This document shows, piece by piece, positions 24,629 to 29,636 of a stretch of 29,636 nt of DNA (position 1 is the first letter of the stretch; each line of letters begins with the position of its first letter). The DNA is from CANHEE01 sp043777755 (lineage in GTDB: Bacteria; Bacteroidota; Bacteroidia; Chitinophagales; Saprospiraceae): NCBI GenBank assembly GCA_043777755.1, contig JAYWHK010000106.1, forward strand, positions 1 through 29,636. Direction: 5' to 3'. The notes under the pieces are model-generated. The model saw only the letters and a program-made list of their open reading frames with translations. It was not told the DNA's origin and did no database searches. The translations under genes and the position numbers were made by a program.

Positions 24629-25579
24629 ATGAGTTTCAATAAAATTGATTTTGACAAAGGAGTTAGTCTTCACATTGAAGGAGAATTAGGAAGGTATAAT
24701 ACCTTGCCTATTGATACTCTTGTTGATATTGCAAAGTCATTACAAGAGCTTTTGAAAAATATTGCTATTTCTGAAATTTCAGATAGTAGCACTATTGATT
24801 TAAGTCTATTTAATATTGAGTTATCTAATTTTGAAAAAGGTAGTGCAATACCTACTTTTGTTTTTTCTCGCCATGCCAATCAAAACGTACTTACTGACGA
24901 TGTTCAAAATCAGAAAAGAATTGTTAATCGGAGTTTTGAAGAACTTATTTCCATTACGCAAAGTGCTGATTTTGAACAAATTAAAACTAAATATCCCGAT
25001 GCTAATCGAAGAAATAATATTGTAGATACACTCTATAAATTTACAAATAGTTTTAAAAATAGTCCAACAAAAATTGCAGATATTGAACACGCTCCAAATG
25101 AAAGCAATACGATTAAACCTTTGTATGAAATCAAAAAAATAAGCGAACAAACAAAAGAAAAACTTAAAGTTAAAATCATCCTATCAGAACAATATGAACC
25201 TAAAAAAGAAATAAAAGTTGGTAAAGTTCAAGAAACTACCAATACAACAGGCAAAGTAAAATCTAAAATCATTGAAACTTTTGCCAATAGTATTTCTATG
25301 TCTTATGCTCCGTCTGAAATTGATTTTGACGATAAAAAATACATTCTAAACTTTCCGCTTCGCTGTCTTTTTGAAAAAGAAGACGATTATTTCATTATTC
25401 AATCTGAAATGCTTGATATAATTGGTACTGGCGAAACAAAAGAAGATGCTGAGTTTTCCTTTAAACAAGAATTTGATTATATTTATACTTTATATACCAA
25501 TACAGATGATGAAAAATTATCAAAACGCCTTGTCAAAATCAAAACCTTATTAAATAATGTCGTAAAACAAGTTATATAG
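24629..25579 (+). CDS. unrecognised protein with HicB-like C-terminus (possible antitoxin)
   Basis: A 316-residue soluble protein that I do not recognise as a whole. The C-terminal part (about 238-290) has a HicB-like pattern: strand KKYILNFPLRCLFEKEDDYF (235-254), then IIGTGETKEDAEFSF (264-278), like the GxGxTxxEA turn and helix of HicB. The N-terminal half (about 1-130) mixes strands and helices (LHIEGELGRYNTLPIDTL), and a lysine-rich stretch (about 150-215) joins the halves. Ordinary HicB antitoxins are about 80-150 residues, so this would be much enlarged. The 97-residue HicA-like gene starts 2 bases after its stop. Assignment as antitoxin is inference from the pair. Confidence 0.55.
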   Translation: MSFNKIDFDKGVSLHIEGELGRYNTLPIDTLVDIAKSLQELLKNIAISEISDSSTIDLSLFNIELSNFEKGSAIPTFVFSRHANQNVLTDDVQNQKRIVNRSFEELISITQSADFEQIKTKYPDANRRNNIVDTLYKFTNSFKNSPTKIADIEHAPNESNTIKPLYEIKKISEQTKEKLKVKIILSEQYEPKKEIKVGKVQETTNTTGKVKSKIIETFANSISMSYAPSEIDFDDKKYILNFPLRCLFEKEDDYFIIQSEMLDIIGTGETKEDAEFSFKQEFDYIYTLYTNTDDEKLSKRLVKIKTLLNNVVKQVI

Positions 25580-25581
25580 TC

Positions 25582-25875
25582 ATGGCTGCTTTAGATGCTA
25601 AAAAAACATACAAAAACTTAAAAAGCAAAGGTTTTGAAGATGCTGCTAATAAAAGTGACGACCACAAATACCTAAATTTTTTCCATGACGGCAAAATAAT
25701 ATTGCATACTAAAATCAGTCATGGTGCAAAAGACTTAAATGATTTTTTGATAAAACAGATGTCTTCACAATGCAAATTATCAAAAGACCAATTCAAAGAT
25801 TTAGCAAATTGCCCACTTTCCGAAGAAGCATATATTCGAATTTTGAAAGAAAATGAAATCATAGAAGAAGATTAA
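25582..25875 (+). CDS. HicA/YcfA-like small protein (possible toxin)
   Basis: A 97-residue protein. The N-terminal half fits the HicA double-stranded-RNA-binding-like fold: helix KKTYKNLKSKGFE, then SDDHKYLNFF with H28 near the position of the HicA catalytic histidine, and IILHTKISHGAKDL with H47. The C-terminal extension (QCKLSKDQFKDLANCPLSEE) is characteristic of a longer HicA-like group. HicA toxins cleave mRNA. Here the order is partner first, the reverse of classical hicA-hicB. It starts 2 bases after the 316-residue gene and ends in a terminator, so the two form a closed unit. Toxin activity is inferred, not shown. Confidence 0.55.
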   Translation: MAALDAKKTYKNLKSKGFEDAANKSDDHKYLNFFHDGKIILHTKISHGAKDLNDFLIKQMSSQCKLSKDQFKDLANCPLSEEAYIRILKENEIIEED

Positions 25876-25897
25876 TCCTTCCTCTATGATTTTTTTA
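25858..25897. terminator. terminator after the HicA-like gene
   Basis: ATCATAGAAGAA (25858-25869) pairs with TTCCTCTATGAT (25879-25890) with one mismatch, followed by a T-run. It overlaps the last codons of the HicA-like gene and could also serve the small minus-strand frame ending at 25895. Confidence 0.65.
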
Positions 25898-26002
25898 TTT
25901 TACATTTTTTATCAACTCCTCATACAAGCCAAACAAATAGCTTAAGTAATTATATACGCTCTCAGGCGTATGAAATTTTTGTCCTAATTCATATAAATTC
26001 AT
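25895..26002 (-). CDS. possible 35-codon small protein
   Basis: An ATG at 26002-26000 opens a 35-residue frame beginning MNLYELGQKFHTPESVYNYL and ending GLYEELIKNVK before a TAA at 25895. It is preceded by AAAGAAATAG, an A/G-rich stretch that could bind ribosomes. The residue mix is protein-like: amphipathic, aromatic, no low-complexity runs. It converges on the terminator at 25858-25897. No clear promoter was seen, and it could be a chance frame or the remnant of a larger gene. I recognise no family. Confidence 0.3.
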   Translation of the reverse strand: MNLYELGQKFHTPESVYNYLSYLFGLYEELIKNVK

Positions 26003-26016
26003 TACTATTTCTTTGG

Positions 26017-26045
26017 TTGATTATTAGAATATTTTACTACTTTTG
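26017..26045 (+). promoter_or_regulatory. promoter of the dihydroorotase-like gene
   Basis: TTG (26017-26019), 18 bases, then TACTTTTG (26038-26045), a full TAnnTTTG match. It would give a leader of about 50 bases before the ATG at 26102. Confidence 0.5.
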
Positions 26046-26101
26046 CTGCAATTATCGTGCAACTTAGCACTTGCGATTTTTAACCGATAATTCCAAAAAT
26101 T

Positions 26102-27364
26102 ATGCAAATAATCATTAGAAATGTGTTGGTACTTCATTCGCAAAGTGATTTTCACCAAAAAAAAGTAGATATTTTAATTGAAAATGGCGTTATTCAAGAC
26201 ATTGCGCCCAATATTGAAGCGTCAGCTGACCAAGAAATTGATGCAGAAGGAGCTTTCGTTGCACCAGGTTTTGTAGATATAGGAGCTTTTGTTGGCGACC
26301 CAGGCTTGGAGTTTCGAGAAGATTTTGAGAGTGCTGGAAAAGCTGCTGCGTTTGGTGGTTTTACGACTGTTGCGATACAGCCAAATACTGTTCCTGCGTT
26401 ACATTCCAAAACGGAAGTTCTCTATGTAAAAAACAAAACAAAAAACGATTTAGTTGATTTTTTACCATTAGGCGCACTTTCTCACGATTGTAAAGGTGAT
26501 AATATTAGTGAAATGTATGATATGTATGAGTCTGGTGTGAAGGCTTTTACAGATGGTGTTAAGACAGTGAAAGATTCTGGTTTGATGCTCAGAGCTTTGC
26601 AATATGTCAAGGCTTTTGATGGCTTAATTATCAATCATCCTTTTGAAAAAAGTGTTGCACAAGGCGGACAGATGCACGAAGGCGTTATGAGTACGTCTTT
26701 GGGAATGAAAGGAATTCCTTCTTTGTCAGAAGAAATGATGTTGGTTCGTGATTTGTATTTACTTGAATACGCTGACGGAACATTGCACGTTCAGAATATT
26801 TCAACGGCACGTTCTGTTGATTTGATTCGACAAGCAAAAGCGAAAGGGCTGCGAGTAACCGCTTCTGTAGCTGCGATAAATCTTGCTTTTGATGACAATA
26901 GTTTAGAAAACTTTGATACAAAGCTCAAAGTTGAGCCGCCTTTACGAGCGCAAAGTGACATCGAAGCACTCAAAAAAGGTTTAGCTGACGGTACAATTGA
27001 CAGCATCAATTCCAATCATTTGCCTTTGGACGAAGAATCTTGGAATTTGGAATTTCCTTATGCAGCCTTTGGCGCACTTGGTTTGGAAACAGCTGTTGCT
27101 GTTGCAAATACTTTTTCAGACTTAAGTCCAGAACAGTTGGTAGAAAAATTCGCTTTTGCACCACGACGAATTTTAAAACAAGCCATTCCGAAAATAGAAA
27201 AAGGTTGCGAAGCCAATCTTACCATTTTCAACCCCAATACTGAATTTATTTACACAGAAAAAAATATTTTTTCAAAGTCAAAAAACTCTCCTTTTGTTGG
27301 TAAAACATTGAAAGGCAAAACATTGGCTGTTTTGAACAATAAAAAAATAAATATTGCGCTTTAG
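26102..27364 (+). CDS. dihydroorotase-like protein, probably non-catalytic
   Basis: A 420-residue amidohydrolase-fold protein close to the class I dihydroorotase family (GFxxxGDPGLEFREDFESAGKAAAxGGF pattern in the N-terminal third). The metal-binding DxHxH motif is altered to D59-I-G61-A-F63, so both histidines are lost. The usual TDHAPH active-site segment reads SNHLPL. SGVKAFTDG and TLHVQNIST remain. Such ligand-free forms are known as pseudo-dihydroorotases, which support aspartate transcarbamoylase in some bacteria, and similar sequences are widespread in Bacteroidota as I recall. A true pyrC should exist elsewhere. A lipoprotein gene follows after 17 bases. Confidence 0.82.
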   Translation: MQIIIRNVLVLHSQSDFHQKKVDILIENGVIQDIAPNIEASADQEIDAEGAFVAPGFVDIGAFVGDPGLEFREDFESAGKAAAFGGFTTVAIQPNTVPALHSKTEVLYVKNKTKNDLVDFLPLGALSHDCKGDNISEMYDMYESGVKAFTDGVKTVKDSGLMLRALQYVKAFDGLIINHPFEKSVAQGGQMHEGVMSTSLGMKGIPSLSEEMMLVRDLYLLEYADGTLHVQNISTARSVDLIRQAKAKGLRVTASVAAINLAFDDNSLENFDTKLKVEPPLRAQSDIEALKKGLADGTIDSINSNHLPLDEESWNLEFPYAAFGALGLETAVAVANTFSDLSPEQLVEKFAFAPRRILKQAIPKIEKGCEANLTIFNPNTEFIYTEKNIFSKSKNSPFVGKTLKGKTLAVLNNKKINIAL

Positions 27365-27381
27365 TCAAAATAACTTATTTT

Positions 27382-27840
27382 ATGAAAATAACATTTTTTA
27401 TAACAGTTTCCCTTTGCGGTATTTTATTTTTTTCTTGTAAAAAAAAGGAAATAAAACCCAATACAAATACAGAAGCGATGGTTAGCCTACCAGCTGATTT
27501 TCGTGCTTTTTACGAAAATTTTCACACCGACAGCTTGTTCCAAATCCGCCACACAGCATTTCCTCTGAAAGGATTGCCTATCAATGCGGATAGTTTAACG
27601 CTTGCTTCGGACAATTTTTTTTACGAAGAAAAAGATTGGAGAATGCAACGTGCCATTGATTTTGGAAAAGGAGAATTTATACAGAATATTATTCCTCTAA
27701 CAGACAGAATTGTTACGGAACGCATCTTAAAAGCTGATAATCAGTTCGGTATAGAACGCCGTTTTGCTAAACTAAGCGATGGTGAGTGGAATTTAATTTA
27801 TTATTGCGCACCAAATCGTTTTACAATTATTCAAAAGTAA
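27382..27840 (+). CDS. small lipoprotein, possibly DUF4348-like
   Basis: A 152-residue protein with a lipoprotein signal: hydrophobic MKITFFITVSLCGILFFS then C19 followed by KKK. The lipobox LFFSC has phenylalanine at -3, somewhat unusual but tolerated in Bacteroidota. The mature part (PADFRAFYENFHTDSLFQ, IRHTAFPLKG, DWRMQRAIDF) has the look of DUF4348, a Bacteroidota-specific family of unknown function; this is recognition from memory and is tentative. It ends WNLIYYCAPNRFTIIQK. It overlaps the next gene by one base (TAATG) and lies 17 bases after the dihydroorotase-like gene, so all three are probably one operon. Confidence 0.75.
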   Translation: MKITFFITVSLCGILFFSCKKKEIKPNTNTEAMVSLPADFRAFYENFHTDSLFQIRHTAFPLKGLPINADSLTLASDNFFYEEKDWRMQRAIDFGKGEFIQNIIPLTDRIVTERILKADNQFGIERRFAKLSDGEWNLIYYCAPNRFTIIQK

Positions 27841-29234
27841 TGCCTCTTCAAAAAGATTTTATTGAACACCTCCAAAATATGTTTTTGCCTTCTCGTTTGA
27901 TTTCGGAAGGCGAAGAGCTTGCTGTCTATAGTAAAGACCAAACAGAAGATTTGGTTTTTATGCCTGATATTGTCGTGAAACCAACGTCAGTGGAAGAAAT
28001 CAGTGCTGTACTTCGTTTGTGCAACGATTATAAAGTACCAGTTACCGTCAGAGGTGCAGGGACTGGCTTGGCTGGTGGTGCATTGGCTGTTCAAGGTGGA
28101 TTGGTGATGAGCATGGAACGTTTTAATAAAATCTTGGAGATTGATGAAAAAAACTTGCAAGTTACTACCGAACCTGGCGTAATTACAGAAAATTTGCAAA
28201 AAGCAGTCAAAGGAAAAGGTTTGTTTTATCCGCCTGACCCAGCGAGCAAAGGTTCTTGTTTTATTGGAGGCAATGTTGCTCATAATTCTGGTGGACCAAA
28301 AGCTGTTAAATATGGTGTTGTAAAAGATTATGTTTTGAATCTTCAAGTGGTTTTAGCAAATGGCGAAGTCATTTGGACGGGCGCAAATACCTTAAAAAAT
28401 TCTACTGGTTATAACCTTACGCATCTGATTGTAGGTAGCGAAGGAACTTTGGGCGTTGTGACCAAAATTGTGTTGAAATTAATTCCACATCCGACGCATA
28501 CACTTTTGATGTTAGCTCCTTTTCCTTCTGCGGAAAAAGCGTCTGCCGCAGTTGGGGCAGTTTTTCAAGCAGGAATTATTCCCTCCGCAATGGAATTTAT
28601 GGAAAAAAATGCTTTGAAATGGGCTTTAGAATATGTTGATGACGCTCCCTTGAGTGTAAAAGAAAATGAAGAAGCCTATTTATTGATAGAAGTTGATGGT
28701 AATAATCCAGAACATTTGTTTTTGGATTGTGAAAAAATAACAACAATTTTGGAAGAGTTTGAAGCTGGTGAAATTCTTTTTGCAGAAAGCGAAGCGCAGA
28801 AAGAGGCTTTATGGAAGGTTCGTAGAAGTATAAATCCTTCTATTCATGCTTTTTCTTACAAAAAAGAATTAGATACGGTTGTTCCAAGAGCAAAACTACC
28901 AGAACAATTGTTGAAAATTAAAGCAATTGGCAACAAATATGGTATCGAAACAGTTTGTTTTGGTCATGCTGGCGATGGAAATTTACACGTCAATATTGTG
29001 AAAAAAGGTTTGACCGAAGAGCAATGGAAAAATGATGTTCCAAAAGCTACCCGTGAAATGTTTGAAGCTGTTCACGAATTAGGCGGACGAATTTCAGGAG
29101 AACATGGGATTGGCTATGTGCAAAAACCATACATGGATATTATGTTTTCTGAAGTGCATTTGGATTTGATGCGAGGTATCAAAAAAGTATTTGACCCAAA
29201 TGGTATTTTGAATCCTAAGAAAATTTTTGATTGA
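27840..29234 (+). CDS. glcD: GlcD-type FAD-binding oxidase (glycolate / D-lactate dehydrogenase family)
   Basis: A 464-residue flavoprotein of the PCMH/VAO fold. The FAD-binding N-terminal domain shows VTVRGAGTGLAGGAL (about 68-82), GGNVAHNSGGPKAVKYG and IVGSEGTLGVVTKI. The C-terminal FAD-oxidase domain shows FGHAGDGNLHVNI with its catalytic-region histidines and GGRISGEHGIGY near the end. Members oxidise glycolate, D-lactate or other 2-hydroxy acids, and the substrate cannot be chosen here. The partner subunits GlcE/GlcF are not adjacent, which is common for Bacteroidota. The ATG at 27840 overlaps the lipoprotein stop (TAATG) and matches the family N-terminus. A strong terminator follows. 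Confidence 0.88.
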   Translation: MPLQKDFIEHLQNMFLPSRLISEGEELAVYSKDQTEDLVFMPDIVVKPTSVEEISAVLRLCNDYKVPVTVRGAGTGLAGGALAVQGGLVMSMERFNKILEIDEKNLQVTTEPGVITENLQKAVKGKGLFYPPDPASKGSCFIGGNVAHNSGGPKAVKYGVVKDYVLNLQVVLANGEVIWTGANTLKNSTGYNLTHLIVGSEGTLGVVTKIVLKLIPHPTHTLLMLAPFPSAEKASAAVGAVFQAGIIPSAMEFMEKNALKWALEYVDDAPLSVKENEEAYLLIEVDGNNPEHLFLDCEKITTILEEFEAGEILFAESEAQKEALWKVRRSINPSIHAFSYKKELDTVVPRAKLPEQLLKIKAIGNKYGIETVCFGHAGDGNLHVNIVKKGLTEEQWKNDVPKATREMFEAVHELGGRISGEHGIGYVQKPYMDIMFSEVHLDLMRGIKKVFDPNGILNPKKIFD

Positions 29235-29273
29235 TAAAGTTTAAAAGTAGATTTTTGACTTTACCGAATTTTT

Positions 29274-29300
29274 AAAAGCCCTAATTTTAGGGCTTTTTTT
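29274..29300 (+). terminator. terminator after the FAD oxidase
   Basis: AAAAGCCCTAA (29274-29284) pairs perfectly with TTAGGGCTTTT (29287-29297) around a short loop, followed by a T-run. Confidence 0.92.
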
Positions 29301-29560
29301 ATTCTTGGTTATGAGGAGTAAAATTATTTTTTAAAAAAATAAAAAATATTTTCAATATTTTTTTAAATTTAACTAATTGATTATCAATTGTTTATGATTT
29401 TTTAATAAAAAAATAAAAATTTAATTTAAAAATAAAATTATTACGAAAATAAAATTATTTTTCACAAAAAATAAATAAAAATAGATATAAGATATTGATT
29501 ATCAGTAGTTTAATTTTAATGAATAATTGTATTTTTTGGTACAACAGCTAAAAAATGTTA

Positions 29561-29591
29561 TTGCGTAGGTTCTCAGAAGGCTGCATCTTTG
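29561..29591 (+). promoter_or_regulatory. promoter-like site for a gene beyond the window
   Basis: TTG (29561-29563), 20 bases, then CATCTTTG (29584-29591), one mismatch to TAnnTTTG. Transcription would begin near 29598, about 35 bases before a possible ATG at 29633. The A/T tract just upstream could act as an UP-like element. Confidence 0.4.
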
Positions 29592-29636
29592 TATTATAAA
29601 TAAGAAACGTAAGGGACGACAGAGTATTATTTATGA

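Larger units (their letters stand above)
29235..29636. other. AT-rich non-coding region at the right edge
   Basis: After the terminator no gene is visible. Bases about 29320-29530 are almost purely A and T, with two copies of an ATTGATTATCA motif (29376-29388, 29494-29506). The last 80 bases are less AT-rich and hold a promoter-like site. An ATG at 29633 may start the next gene. Confidence 0.7.

Noticed and set aside
25955..25974. short dyad ATACGC/GCGTAT between the HicA-like gene and the dihydroorotase-like gene
   Set aside because: It has only six base pairs and falls inside the possible 35-codon frame; there is not enough to call an operator.
1..29636. tRNA, rRNA, CRISPR array or insertion sequence
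   Set aside because: No cloverleaf, rRNA-like segment, regular spacer-repeat array or transposase was seen on either strand.

Overview
The window looks like chromosomal DNA of an AT-rich Bacteroidota bacterium. Supporting signs are a PorZ-type protein of the type IX secretion system, a DUF3078 outer-membrane protein, a large-insert LspA, the Bacteroidota-type pseudo-dihydroorotase, and repeated promoter elements of the Bacteroidota form (TTG, 18-20 bases, TAnnTTTG). No rRNA, tRNA, CRISPR array or insertion sequence was seen. Most genes lie on the + strand.

Layout. Bases 1-878 are non-coding and hold an inverted intergenic repeat followed by a dense cluster of DnaA-box-like 9-mers beside AT-rich DNA, which makes this a candidate replication origin. 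Next come ctaA (heme A synthase), yicC, dprA and rfaE2, with lspA convergent across a shared terminator. Then follow a small ABM-fold protein and porZ. On the minus strand are a 93-residue amphipathic repeat protein, a DUF3078 outer-membrane protein and a GH57/DUF3536 glycosidase. Two overlapping + strand genes encode a Wzz-like chain-length protein and an O-antigen ligase/polymerase.

Bases 15253-20592 hold a four-gene restriction-modification operon: a beta-class amino-methyltransferase, a C5-cytosine methyltransferase, a McrB-like AAA+ protein and a McrC-like nuclease. This is a LlaJI-like arrangement, with two methyltransferases of different chemistry serving one McrBC-type restriction complex. 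The base composition jumps inside the McrB-like gene just before the Walker A motif, as if the recognition half and the methyltransferases had been exchanged as a cassette onto a separate motor/nuclease half.

After uvrB and a membrane-anchored FMN glutamate-synthase-like protein comes a second accessory insert (24629-25875): a 316-residue protein with a HicB-like C-terminus and a 97-residue HicA-like partner, under their own promoter(s) and terminator. This is a candidate atypical toxin-antitoxin pair. A possible 35-codon gene lies convergent to it. The window ends with a dihydroorotase-like protein lacking the metal-binding histidines, a lipoprotein, a GlcD-type FAD oxidase, and a very AT-rich gap with a promoter-like site aimed at a gene starting at the right edge.
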